From positions 731,694 through 795,693 of the forward strand of contig CAUJDF010000044.1 of NCBI GenBank assembly GCA_963169045.1: DNA of 64,000 bases, written 5' to 3'. Below the pieces are notes generated by a model. The model made no database searches, had not been told where the DNA came from, and saw only the letters and a program-made list of their open reading frames with translations. This DNA is from Myxococcota bacterium (lineage in GTDB: Bacteria > Myxococcota_A > Bradymonadia > UBA7976 > UBA1532). The position numbers and the translations under genes are program-made. Positions 24,658 through 32,624 of the stretch are shown piece by piece (positions within the stretch are counted from its first letter, which is position 1; each line of letters starts with the position of its first letter).

Positions 24658-24954
24658 ATGTCGACCGATGACCTGATGCAGTACGACGACTACCTCGCAC
24701 GCTTCGAACGGATCGTCGGCTCGATCCTTCCCGGGCAATACGGGCGCTACAAGAGCCGGCTGGTGCTGAAAATGACGGACGACCAGTATCGGCGCCGCCT
24801 CGAGGAGTACGAGGATCTCGGGCGACGTCTCGGCGACATGCTCCGCTCGGGCGACACCATCGACGACACGCTGGTGACTGCCCTGCGCGCCGCCGAGATC
24901 GACCTCGTGCTCGAGCGCTCGCTCTTCCTGCCTGAGTTCCCTCGCGGCGAGTGA
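24658..24954 (+). CDS. Small hypothetical protein
   Basis: 98 residues, acidic and helical in appearance: MSTDDLMQYDDYLARFERIVGSILPGQYGRYKSRLVLKMTDDQYRRRLEEYEDLGRRL..., ending DLVLERSLFLPEFPRGE. No domain recognised. The ATG at 24658 was chosen because it fits the promoter 8 nt upstream and removes a spurious Arg-rich extension. It lies 59 bp after the double-FHA gene on the same strand and may serve the same pathway, but it has its own promoter. Confidence 0.65.
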   Translation: MSTDDLMQYDDYLARFERIVGSILPGQYGRYKSRLVLKMTDDQYRRRLEEYEDLGRRLGDMLRSGDTIDDTLVTALRAAEIDLVLERSLFLPEFPRGE

Positions 24955-24992
24955 GGCCGCACCGGCGTCTGCCCTGAGGACGGAGGGGCGCG

Positions 24993-26651
24993 ATGCGACG
25001 TCTCGCGTGGATGTTTGCCTTCTCGATGGTGGCGTGCGGCGACGATGGCGGCGGCGGGGGGGATCCGCCGCCGGCTGCCGACGCCGGCCGGCAGGGCCTC
25101 GCCGACGCGGGCGGCGGTCCGGACGCCGGGACCCCCGTCCGCTGCACGCCGACGGGGCCCGAGCGGTGCAACGACGCCGACGACGACTGCGACGGGCGCG
25201 TCGACGAGGCGTTCCCCAACCTCGGCCAGCCATGCCGGACCGGCCGAGGCGTCTGCGAGACGGACGGCACGTTCCGCTGCGCCAGTGATGGCGTCTCGGC
25301 CGAGTGCGCCGCGACGTCGCCCGTGGCGCCGGGCGCCGAGGCCTGCAACGAACAGGACGACGACTGCGACGGCAGGATCGACGAAGACACCGACCTCACT
25401 CGCGACGCCGCCCACTGTGGCGCGTGCGGCCACGCCTGCGAGTCGCCGCACGCTCGCGGGATCTGCGTGGGCTCGGTCTGCGGGCGCGGCGAGTGTGACG
25501 ACGGCTGGGTGGACGTCAACGGGCTGGCGGACGACGGCTGCGAGTGCGAGGTCCGGGGCGAGGCCGAGGCGGCTTGCGACGGCGTCGACGAGGATTGCGA
25601 CGGCCTCATCGACGAAGACTTCGGCGTCGGCACGCCCTGCCCCGTCGGCCTCGGCGCCTGCGTCGCGATGGGCACCCGCGTGTGCGGCGAGGGCGGAACA
25701 CGGTGCGAGGGCGAGCCCGCCGCTCCGGGCGTCGAGATCTGTAACGGCCTGGACGACGACTGCGACGGCCGACCCGACGAGGCCTTCGACGCGGATGGCG
25801 ACGGTCACCCGGCCTGCCCCGGCCTCGACTGCGCCGCCCCCTGCCCCGCCGGTTTCGACTGCGCGGTGGCCTGCGGTCTCGCTGACTGCGCCGACGACGA
25901 TCCCACCCGGAACCCGTCGGCCCGCGATCGCTGCGCGGACGGGATCGATCAGAACTGCGACGGGCGCGACGCGCCGTGCACGGCGGCGGCGAGCATCATC
26001 ACCGTCATCACGATCACCGGCGAGGCGGCGCAGGGCTGCCGGGACCTCGACGGCGACGGGGTGCCCGACAACAGCCTCTCGCCGCTGGCGGTGCTCGCCA
26101 ACGGTCTCATCGCGCAGTACGTGGGCAATCGGCAGTTGAGTCTGATGCCGGTAGGCCTGGGTGTGGAGGCGCCGGGTCTCAACGGGCGTTTCGACGTGGT
26201 CGTCGTGACGGGCATCCCCGACGCACGGCGGCGGAACACGTACGACCTGAATCCGGTCTCGGTGGACGCGCAGGGCGAGGCCCTGATGCAGTTCCCCGGG
26301 GCGCGTGTCGTGGAGGGCGCGTTGACGGCGGGGCCCGGCAACTTCGTGCTCACGATCCCGAACCCGATGGGGGAGCCCGTCGACGTCCCGGTACGGGATA
26401 CTGCGCTCACCGGACGCATCGGCGTCGATGCCAGCGGTCTGACGGTGAACGAGGGCGTCCTCTCGGGCGTGGTGGACGAAGTGGATCTCGACGCGGCGCT
26501 CCAGGCGCTGCCCGAGGAGATCCGCCCGCTCGTGCGCCAGCTGGTCGAGGCCGACATCGACCTCGACGCCGACGGCCTCGCCGACGCCTACAGCGCGTGT
26601 ATCGCCTTCACCGCCGTCCCGGCGACGCTGCGCGGCTTCCCCGTGCCCTGA
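24993..26651 (+). CDS. MopE-like Cys-rich lipoprotein
   Basis: 552 residues. The signal peptide ends at a lipobox (FSMVAC, then a Gly/Asp-rich linker). Residues about 50-330 carry five to six copies of the Asp-rich motif C(N/D)..DDDCDG..DE, the 'putative metal-binding motif' of MopE-like proteins (for example CNEQDDDCDGRIDED, CDGVDEDCDGLIDED, CNGLDDDCDGRPDEA). The C-terminal 200 residues have no Cys repeats and look like a separate beta-rich domain (VITITGEAAQGCRDLDGDGVPDN, then LNPVSVDAQGEAL). GGAGG precedes the ATG. Probably an outer-membrane or surface calcium/copper-binding protein; ligand unproven. Confidence 0.78.
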   Translation: MRRLAWMFAFSMVACGDDGGGGGDPPPAADAGRQGLADAGGGPDAGTPVRCTPTGPERCNDADDDCDGRVDEAFPNLGQPCRTGRGVCETDGTFRCASDGVSAECAATSPVAPGAEACNEQDDDCDGRIDEDTDLTRDAAHCGACGHACESPHARGICVGSVCGRGECDDGWVDVNGLADDGCECEVRGEAEAACDGVDEDCDGLIDEDFGVGTPCPVGLGACVAMGTRVCGEGGTRCEGEPAAPGVEICNGLDDDCDGRPDEAFDADGDGHPACPGLDCAAPCPAGFDCAVACGLADCADDDPTRNPSARDRCADGIDQNCDGRDAPCTAAASIITVITITGEAAQGCRDLDGDGVPDNSLSPLAVLANGLIAQYVGNRQLSLMPVGLGVEAPGLNGRFDVVVVTGIPDARRRNTYDLNPVSVDAQGEALMQFPGARVVEGALTAGPGNFVLTIPNPMGEPVDVPVRDTALTGRIGVDASGLTVNEGVLSGVVDEVDLDAALQALPEEIRPLVRQLVEADIDLDADGLADAYSACIAFTAVPATLRGFPVP

Positions 26652-26677
26652 GTGCCCCCCGGGCCTGCGGGCGCGCG

Positions 26678-26941
26678 TCAGCGCCGACCGGGCACCTGGT
26701 CCAGGTCGATCTGCCGCAGCGCCTCCCGAATCACCATCGACTTGTTGGCGCGTGTGTGACCGCGGGCACGCAGCGCGGCGACCAGCGCGTCGAGGCGCTC
26801 GATGTCCTCGACGTACATGCTGATCGAGATGACCTTGTAGTGGACCGGCCGCTCGACCGCCGGGCGGGCACGTGGGCTCGTGCGCGGCGACGGCGTGAAG
26901 AACTCCTCGACCGGCTCCTCGTCGGCGAAGAGTGCCGCCAT
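26678..26941 (-). CDS. Ribbon-helix-helix DNA-binding protein, partner of ParA
   Basis: 87 residues. A disordered N-terminus (FADEEPVEEFFTPSPRTSPRAR) is followed by a ribbon-helix-helix fold (YKVISISMYVEDIERLDALVAALR, then RANKSMVIREALRQI). It lies directly downstream of the zinc-finger ParA gene. Two starts are plausible: ATG 26941 (GAGG four nt upstream) or TTG 26974, which overlaps parA by 20 nt and has GGAGG upstream within parA coding sequence. Such small RHH proteins act as centromere-binding partners or autoregulators of ParA-type ATPases; that role is inferred from position. Confidence 0.75.
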   Translation of the reverse strand: MAALFADEEPVEEFFTPSPRTSPRARPAVERPVHYKVISISMYVEDIERLDALVAALRARGHTRANKSMVIREALRQIDLDQVPGRR

Positions 26942-26954
26942 CGCCCTCGGATCG

Positions 26955-28028
26955 TTACGCCCCTGGTCGTCCAACGACGGCCTCCTCCCGGTTCGGCGCC
27001 TCGCCCACGCAGAGCTCGACGACTCGCTTGACGAGGTTCCGGTAGTCCTCGGCGCCGTGGCTGTCGCCGGCGTACTCGAAGATCGTCTTCTTGTGGCTCG
27101 GGGCCTCTTTCAGTCGTGTATTGACGCGGATGGGCGGCAGAACGCGGTCCTTGAAGTAGGCTTCGAGGGTCTTGACGGCCTCGACCGAGATGCGGGTGCG
27201 CATATCGTAGAAGGTCGGGACCACGCCGAGGATGTTGACGGGGTGGAGCAGCAGCTCGTTGACCTTCTTCAACGTGCGCAGGATCTGCTTCACGCCGACG
27301 AGCGACAGGTAGTCGCACGAGACGGGGATGATGACGTGGTCGGCGAACGTCAGCGCGTTCTGGTTGAGCACCGAGAGGCTGGGCGCGCAGTCCATGATGA
27401 CGTAGTCGTAGCTCGTCACCGGCTCCATGCGCCGCCGCAGGACCTTGTCGCGATCGGGCATGTTCACGAGCTTCACCTCCGCCTGGGCGAGGCTCGTGTT
27501 GCTGATGAGCGCGTCGAGGTTCTTCGTGACGTTGATGATGCAGTCACTGGGCTGAACGTCTTCGCAGATCACGTGGTAGAGCGTGTACTTGCTGCTCAAC
27601 CCGAGCGAGACGGCCACGTTGCCCTGCGCGTCGAGGTCCATCAGCAACGTCTTGTGGCCGGAGTCAGCGAGCCCGGCGGCGAGGTTGACGCTGGTGGTGG
27701 TCTTTCCGGTGCCGCCCTTCTGGTTCAGGACCGCGATGCGCCGGATCTGGCGCTGTCGCACCTGGACCTCTTCGAGCTGGCGCTGCCGGCACGCCGCCGA
27801 GCAGAAGTAGCGGATTTCGCCGTCGACCACCGACTGCTGGAAGGCGTACTGCAGGTCGAACCGCTCGTTGCACACCGAGCAGGACTTCTGCTGGGCGGCG
27901 AACAGGTGCTTCTCGTGGCAGGCCTGGCTGCAGAAGTAGTGGGTGCCCTCGGGCGTGCGTTGTATCTGGTAGGCGAACCGGAGCTCGAACGCGCCTCCGC
28001 AGACCGTGCATTCGTGGACGTTGGACAT
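26955..28028 (-). CDS. ParA-family ATPase with two N-terminal zinc fingers
   Basis: 357 residues. Residues about 1-85 hold two tandem treble-clef-like modules, CTVCGGAFELR..YFCSQACHEKH and CSVCNERFDLQ..YFCSAACRQRQ, each with CxxC then CxxxC. The rest is a ParA/Soj ATPase: deviant Walker A NQKGGTGKTTTSVNLA, DLDAQGN, YDYVIMDCAPSLSVLNQNAL, and the C-terminal VEAVKTLEAYF and RLKEAPSHKKTIFEYA. The ATG at 28028 has GAGG upstream; earlier in-frame starts add only Arg-rich residues. No ParB homologue or parS site was seen nearby, so it may position some cargo other than the chromosome origin. Confidence 0.88.
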   Translation of the reverse strand: MSNVHECTVCGGAFELRFAYQIQRTPEGTHYFCSQACHEKHLFAAQQKSCSVCNERFDLQYAFQQSVVDGEIRYFCSAACRQRQLEEVQVRQRQIRRIAVLNQKGGTGKTTTSVNLAAGLADSGHKTLLMDLDAQGNVAVSLGLSSKYTLYHVICEDVQPSDCIINVTKNLDALISNTSLAQAEVKLVNMPDRDKVLRRRMEPVTSYDYVIMDCAPSLSVLNQNALTFADHVIIPVSCDYLSLVGVKQILRTLKKVNELLLHPVNILGVVPTFYDMRTRISVEAVKTLEAYFKDRVLPPIRVNTRLKEAPSHKKTIFEYAGDSHGAEDYRNLVKRVVELCVGEAPNREEAVVGRPGA

Positions 28029-28058
28029 CCGGCGCCTCTCCGTGGACTTGTCTGAACG

Positions 28059-28088
28059 CTTATAGAAGTCGTCTCGCGCCCAAGTCAA
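28059..28088 (-). promoter_or_regulatory. Promoter of the parA-like gene
   Basis: TTGACT (28088-28083), 18-nt spacer, TATAAG (28064-28059), each 5 of 6 to consensus. Direct repeats ACGGTGGT at 28088-28095 and 28107-28114 and an inverted GGTGA/TCACC lie just upstream and overlap the -35 box, in the gap shared with the divergent MEMO1-like gene. Confidence 0.6.
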
Positions 28089-28117
28089 CGGTGGTGACTC
28101 ACCGTCACGGTGGTACG

Positions 28118-28990
28118 ATGCGCGACATGAGCGCCGCCGACCGGGCGCCCTGGTGCGCAGGGCGCTTCTACCCCGCCGACCCGCAGCAGCTCATGGCCGA
28201 TGTCGACCGCCTGCTCCGGTCGCCCGACGAGCGGCCGTCCGTCGCCCTCGTCGCGCCCCACGCCGGCTACGTCTACAGCGGCGCCGTCGCCGGCCGCGTG
28301 TTCGCCTCGGCGCCGATCCCGCGCCACGTCATCCTCGTGGGACCGAAGCACACCTGGGACGGCGCGCCGCTCGCGTGCATGGCCGACGGCGGCTGGCGCC
28401 TGCCGACGGGGCGCGTCGCGATCGCGGCGGATCTCGCGGCGGACCTGCTCCGCGAAGTACCCGAATTGGTTGAAGATTTCCGTGCGCACACGCGGGAGCA
28501 CTGCCTCGAGGTGCAGCTGCCCTTCCTGATGCGTCGGCAGCCCGACCTGCGCTTCGTGCCCATCGTCGTCGCCGGCCTCGACGCCGCCGGCTGCCGCGAG
28601 GTGGGCGCGCGGATCGCGTCGGTCGTGCGGGCGTTCGCCGAGCCGGTCCTGCTCGTCGCGTCGACCGACATGCACCACCAGGGGCTCGACGACCTGCCGC
28701 CCGGCGAGCGGACGGAGACCGTCGTGCGCGACCGCAGCCGCCTGGCGCTCGAACGCCTCGACGCGTTCGACCCCCCAGGGCTGCTCCGCGTGTGTCGGGC
28801 GCACGGCGTGACGATGTGCGGCGTGCTGCCGACGGCGATCGTGCTCGAGGCGGCGCGCGCGCTCGGCGCCGATCGTGTCGAGCAGCTCGACTTCACCGAC
28901 AGCCACGCGGTGCGCGGCGATCGCGGCGCGTCCGACTACACCGTGGGGTACGCGGGCTACCGGATCTCGCGCGGGTCGGGGAACGCGTAA
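28118..28990 (+). CDS. AmmeMemoRadiSam system protein B (MEMO1 family)
   Basis: 290-residue MEMO1-like protein. Conserved segments seen: WCAGRFYPADPQQL near the N-terminus, VAPHAGYVYSGAVAG, VILVGPKHTWDG, EHCLEVQLPFL, VASTDMHH and CGVLPTAIVLEAARALGA, with the conserved His residues of the presumed metal site present. Family members co-occur with an AMMECR1 protein and a radical-SAM enzyme; neither is visible here, so the gene stands alone. ATG 28118 is used; ATG 28127 is possible. Its last 34 nt overlap the 3' end of the metallo-beta-lactamase gene on the other strand. Confidence 0.87.
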   Translation: MRDMSAADRAPWCAGRFYPADPQQLMADVDRLLRSPDERPSVALVAPHAGYVYSGAVAGRVFASAPIPRHVILVGPKHTWDGAPLACMADGGWRLPTGRVAIAADLAADLLREVPELVEDFRAHTREHCLEVQLPFLMRRQPDLRFVPIVVAGLDAAGCREVGARIASVVRAFAEPVLLVASTDMHHQGLDDLPPGERTETVVRDRSRLALERLDAFDPPGLLRVCRAHGVTMCGVLPTAIVLEAARALGADRVEQLDFTDSHAVRGDRGASDYTVGYAGYRISRGSGNA

Positions 28991-30057
28991 CAGACGCTGA
29001 GGTCGCCGGCCTCGCTGACCCGCACCAGGACGTGGTCGTCGCCGGGCGCGTCGGCCATCGCCTTGCCCTCGTCATCGCGGTCGGTGCGGTAGAGGTGCCC
29101 ATCGCCCACCTCGGCCAGCAGCCGCTCGATCGTCGTCGGGAACGGCAGCGGATCGCGCTCGCCCGCGGAGACGACGACGTAACGCCCGCCCTTGCCCGTC
29201 CCGGGGAACAACGCCTCGAGAAAGTCCGGGAGATTGGTGGTCTCGCCGGCGTGATGCGACGCCTTGAGGACGTTGACCGGCGGCAGCCGCCGCTCGTTGA
29301 CGAGCCGCGTCTCGAGCTCCGTCTCGGCGTCGCCCGGCAGCAGGATGCGGATGTCGCGGTACTCGAGCAGCAACACGATCGAGGCGCTGTTCTTGTCCGC
29401 GGCGCTGCCGTCGGCGCTCAGCACGGTCACGGTCAGATCGCGCCCCCACTCGCCCGGCTCGAGCTTCGCGTCGGGCGGCGCGCCGGGTCGCTGCTGCGCG
29501 AACGGCCTGCGCACCTCGATGTCGCTCGCATTCACCGCGGCGAGGAGCTGCAGGTACGAGGTGTTGTCCTCGTCGAAGCCCGGATCGATGTAGGTGCGGA
29601 TCTGGAAGCCGAGCTCCTCGATCAGCCGGCGCATTCCGCCGTAGTGGTCGGCGTCGGGGTGCGTCAGCACGAGGTAGTCGAGCGGGGACGAGGCGTCCTC
29701 GGGCGTGAAGCCCATCACGTGCATGAAGTCGGCGATGACCGGCGGCGCGTCGGGCAGACCGGCGCCGGCGACGATCCGGGTGTCGTTGCCGGCGTCGATC
29801 AGGATCTCCTTGGCCTCGGCGTAGCGGGTGCCGGGGGTGCGCACCCAGATCGCGTCGCCGTGACCGACGTCGAGGAACGCCAGCCACAGATCGTTGCGCT
29901 CGTCCGCCTCGGAGTGGGCGCGGAAGGCCTCGATCTCCTCGAGCGAGCAGACACGGACCTCGCCGCCGCGCAACGGCGGCTGTTCGGTGTCGGGGCAGCC
30001 CGCGGCGCCCAGGACGAGCAGGCCGCCGAGCGCCGGGACGCGAAGGCGCCGGATCAC
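28957..30057 (-). CDS. ComEC-like metallo-beta-lactamase lipoprotein
   Basis: 366 residues. The signal peptide ends at LGAAGC, so the enzyme is predicted to be membrane-anchored outside the cytoplasm. The metallo-beta-lactamase fold is intact: FLDVGHGDAIWV, LTHPDADHYGGM (HxDxDH), LLPGDAETELE and LKASHHAG. This matches the soluble ComEC/Rec2-type hydrolase domain, probably a nuclease or phosphodiesterase. The GTG at 30057 overlaps the stop of the lamin-tail gene (GTGA), so the two are translated together. Its 3' end overlaps the MEMO1-like gene in antisense. Confidence 0.85.
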   Translation of the reverse strand: MIRRLRVPALGGLLVLGAAGCPDTEQPPLRGGEVRVCSLEEIEAFRAHSEADERNDLWLAFLDVGHGDAIWVRTPGTRYAEAKEILIDAGNDTRIVAGAGLPDAPPVIADFMHVMGFTPEDASSPLDYLVLTHPDADHYGGMRRLIEELGFQIRTYIDPGFDEDNTSYLQLLAAVNASDIEVRRPFAQQRPGAPPDAKLEPGEWGRDLTVTVLSADGSAADKNSASIVLLLEYRDIRILLPGDAETELETRLVNERRLPPVNVLKASHHAGETTNLPDFLEALFPGTGKGGRYVVVSAGERDPLPFPTTIERLLAEVGDGHLYRTDRDDEGKAMADAPGDDHVLVRVSEAGDLSVCYAFPDPREIR

Positions 30058-31910
30058 CGCACGCCCGGCGACGGCGCGCCGGCGGTGAAGTCGGCGGCGT
30101 TGTCGTTCGTGTCGGCGCCCTCGGGGTTGCGGGACAGCGACTGACCGTCGCGCGCGGCGGGCGCGGGCGTCCCCTCGCCCGCATGCGGCGCGGCGCCGAA
30201 CGCCCCGTAGGCCAGCGCGTCGATCAGCTGCTGGCTGCGACCGAAGACCAGCTGGACGGAGTCGGGACCGTTCTGGATCGCGGGCAGCGCCACGAAGAAG
30301 TTGGCCAGCGGCCGCAGGGGGTCCATCGCCCCGTTGTCGGCAACCACGAAGACCCCGCTCTCGGGGATCGTCCCGACGATCGGGATCGGATTCGACGCGG
30401 CGTTGTCGGAGCCGTTGACCGTCCGGATGGCCACGCCGTCGAGGACGGTGCCGGCCAGACCGCCGATCTCGATGAACTCCTTGCCGGTGTCGTCGCCGGG
30501 GAGGCTGTACAGGACCTCCTGGATCCAGACGTGGGGCGGGTCCGGGGGCGGGCCCATGTCGGGCGGGCCGGCGTCGCCGGGCCCCGGGCCGCCGTCGGGC
30601 GGCGGCGTCGCCGCGCAGTCCTCGACGAAGCGGCCGCCGTTGGCGCATGCCGCCGGCGAGGTCGCGAGGCCGCGGTCCGAGACCTGGTCGTGCCGGACGA
30701 TCGCGTCGCCCGCGCCGTCCGGCGAGCGGTTGAGGCTCTTGTCCGCCACGATCAGGGCGCCCTCGCCGGCGAAGGTGTCGATGATGATCTCGCCCGGCGC
30801 GACGACCTGGAACGCGAAGTTGGATGTGTTGTTGAAGCCGAACGCCCTGGCGTCGAACGTGGGCAACGGCGCAGGCATCGGGTCCCACTGCCACCGCGCC
30901 TCCGTCTTGTACATCGCGACGACGCCGCGCGCCGGCATGCACCCGTCGGCGAACGTGGCGCGCGTCGTCCAATCGCTTGGATCTTCGAGGCCCTTCTTCG
31001 ACCGGACGACGAGGCCGCCCAGGGCGAGGGGCCGGTCGGTGGTGTTCAGGAGCTCGATGAACTCGTTCTCGTCGTCGGGCGCCGGCGCGTCGATGAGCAC
31101 CTCGTTGATGCGAAGCTCACCCATCGCGGGCGCGTCGCATTCGCCGCCGCCGCCACCGGCGCCGCCGACCCCCCCGTCGTTGTCGGGGAGCGCCGCGCAG
31201 CCCTCGACGAAGCGACCCCCGTTGGCGCACGCCGCGGGCGAGGACGCCCGGCCCGGCGCCACCTCGTCGTGCTTCGCCAGCATGTCGCCGGTGCCGTCGG
31301 GCGATCGGTTGACGCTCACGTCGGCGTCGATCAGCGATCCGGGCCCGGCGAAGGTGTCGAGCACCTCCTCGCCGCGCACCAGCTCGAACACGAAGTCATT
31401 CGTGTTGTGGAACCCGAACGCCTTGACCTGGTAGGCGGGCGCCGAGGCGGGGACGGGATCCCAGACCCAGAGCGCGGCGTTGGGGTACATGGCGACGGCG
31501 CCGCGCGCCGGCATGCACCCGCTCTTGAGCTCCACGCGCGTGGCGATGGAGGCGCCCTTCGTGGAGCGGATGATGAGGCCCCCCACGCTCACCGGATGCT
31601 CGGCGTTGTTGACGAGCTCGATGAACTCGTCGCCGTCCATCAGCACCTCGTTGATGCGCAGGTCGCCGGCCACGGCGGCGGCACACTCGCCACCGCCGCC
31701 GCCCGCCGCGCCGGCACCGCCGCCGCCGCCGCCCCCGCCGGCGCCCCCGGCGCCGTCGGCGACGCACGAGCAGATGCCCTTGGCGACGCACTGCGCGACC
31801 TCGCCGGCCGCACACGACTTGTCGCAGGCGTCGCCGCGCTTGCACTCGTCCTCGCAGGCCGCGAACAGCGTGGCGAGGCCGAACACGGCCACGACGTGAC
31901 GGAACTTCAT
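30054..31910 (-). CDS. Lipoprotein with three lamin-tail domains
   Basis: 618 residues. A lipobox (LATLFAAC) is followed by a Cys-rich segment (CKRGDACDKSCAAGEVAQC), a polyglycine linker and three lamin-tail-like Ig domains: DLRINEVLMDGDEFIELVNN, ELRINEVLIDAPAPDDENEF, and HVWIQEVLYSLPGDDTGKEF. The first two are close duplicates, each ending SxNRSPDGxGD and SPAACANGGRFVExCAA. The third ends SLSRNPEG. Lamin-tail domains in bacteria mark exported proteins and often accompany extracellular hydrolases; here the next gene, overlapping by 4 nt, is a metallo-beta-lactamase hydrolase. ATG 31910 is used; a GTG two codons earlier is possible. Confidence 0.85.
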   Translation of the reverse strand: MKFRHVVAVFGLATLFAACEDECKRGDACDKSCAAGEVAQCVAKGICSCVADGAGGAGGGGGGGGAGAAGGGGGECAAAVAGDLRINEVLMDGDEFIELVNNAEHPVSVGGLIIRSTKGASIATRVELKSGCMPARGAVAMYPNAALWVWDPVPASAPAYQVKAFGFHNTNDFVFELVRGEEVLDTFAGPGSLIDADVSVNRSPDGTGDMLAKHDEVAPGRASSPAACANGGRFVEGCAALPDNDGGVGGAGGGGGECDAPAMGELRINEVLIDAPAPDDENEFIELLNTTDRPLALGGLVVRSKKGLEDPSDWTTRATFADGCMPARGVVAMYKTEARWQWDPMPAPLPTFDARAFGFNNTSNFAFQVVAPGEIIIDTFAGEGALIVADKSLNRSPDGAGDAIVRHDQVSDRGLATSPAACANGGRFVEDCAATPPPDGGPGPGDAGPPDMGPPPDPPHVWIQEVLYSLPGDDTGKEFIEIGGLAGTVLDGVAIRTVNGSDNAASNPIPIVGTIPESGVFVVADNGAMDPLRPLANFFVALPAIQNGPDSVQLVFGRSQQLIDALAYGAFGAAPHAGEGTPAPAARDGQSLSRNPEGADTNDNAADFTAGAPSPGVR

Positions 31911-31965
31911 CGGCACCCCCCGAGCGATGCTGTCGCGTGAGCGTACACGGGCGAGACGGTCCGCT

Positions 31966-32607
31966 TCACCTGCCGCCGGACGCCATGCGCGAGAACCCGC
32001 CGCCGGTGAGCGAGTCGAGCTCCGCGGTCAGCTCGGCGATCTTCAGCTCGGCAAGGGCGCGCCCCTTCGCGTCGGCCGGCGGCGCCGTCAGCAGATCGAC
32101 CTGGGCGCGCCGGCGCTCGAAGTAGGTGCGCGTCACGGTCTGCAGCAGCTTCTGCCGCTCCTTGGCGGTCAGTCGGCTCTCGCGCAGGACGTTGAGCTCG
32201 TCCGCGTTGTAGACCAGCTCGTTGAGCTGCCACTCGCCCCGGACCCTGAGCTCGAGGTCGTCGTCCTTCTGCTCGAGCGCGGTCACCTTGCTCGCCGTGG
32301 TCGGGTCTTCGTCGAGGATCGACGTGCTGCGGGAGGAGTCGTCGAGCTCCTTGGAGACCTCGACCGTCGCCTTCGGGAGCAGGCTCGACCAGCCGGCGCG
32401 GCTCTTGAGGCTCGCCAGCTCTTCGGGATGCATCGCGAAGTAGGAGAGCGCCGCCTGCTGGACCTCGTTGACCGTCGGTTCGCCGGCGAAGCCGTCGAGC
32501 AGCTTGCGGGCCTCGGCGCTCGGCGTGGTCTGGGCGACGGCGAAGGCCGGGGCCAGCAGGCTCCCGGCGAGCGTGAGCGCGGCGAAGCGATGGTTCAGAC
32601 GGGGCAT
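31966..32607 (-). CDS. Exported protein of unknown family, paralogous to the next gene's C-terminus
   Basis: 213 residues with a Sec signal peptide (MPRLNHRFAALTLAGSLLAPAFAVAQ). The mature part matches the C-terminal region of the 613-residue protein encoded just upstream: NEVQQAALSYFAMHPEELAS..SRAGWSSLLPKATVEVS here versus DEVVQLALEASGLDPKAAVV..RASLSHLLPRLTAELTYD there, and a matching AKERQKLLQTVTRTYFERRR tail. Both end in a predicted helical hairpin. No known family recognised. A perfect GGAGG precedes the ATG at 32607. It lies 17 nt after its neighbour and belongs to the same transcription unit. Confidence 0.75.
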   Translation of the reverse strand: MPRLNHRFAALTLAGSLLAPAFAVAQTTPSAEARKLLDGFAGEPTVNEVQQAALSYFAMHPEELASLKSRAGWSSLLPKATVEVSKELDDSSRSTSILDEDPTTASKVTALEQKDDDLELRVRGEWQLNELVYNADELNVLRESRLTAKERQKLLQTVTRTYFERRRAQVDLLTAPPADAKGRALAELKIAELTAELDSLTGGGFSRMASGGR

Positions 32608-32624
32608 CGGGCCCTCCTTCCCTT

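Noticed and set aside
21836..25675. Extension of the molybdoprotein frame to about 2000 residues
   Set aside because: The extra part is the reverse complement of FHA and MopE genes and is repetitive Val/Asp/Ala sequence; the oxidoreductase starts at 21835.
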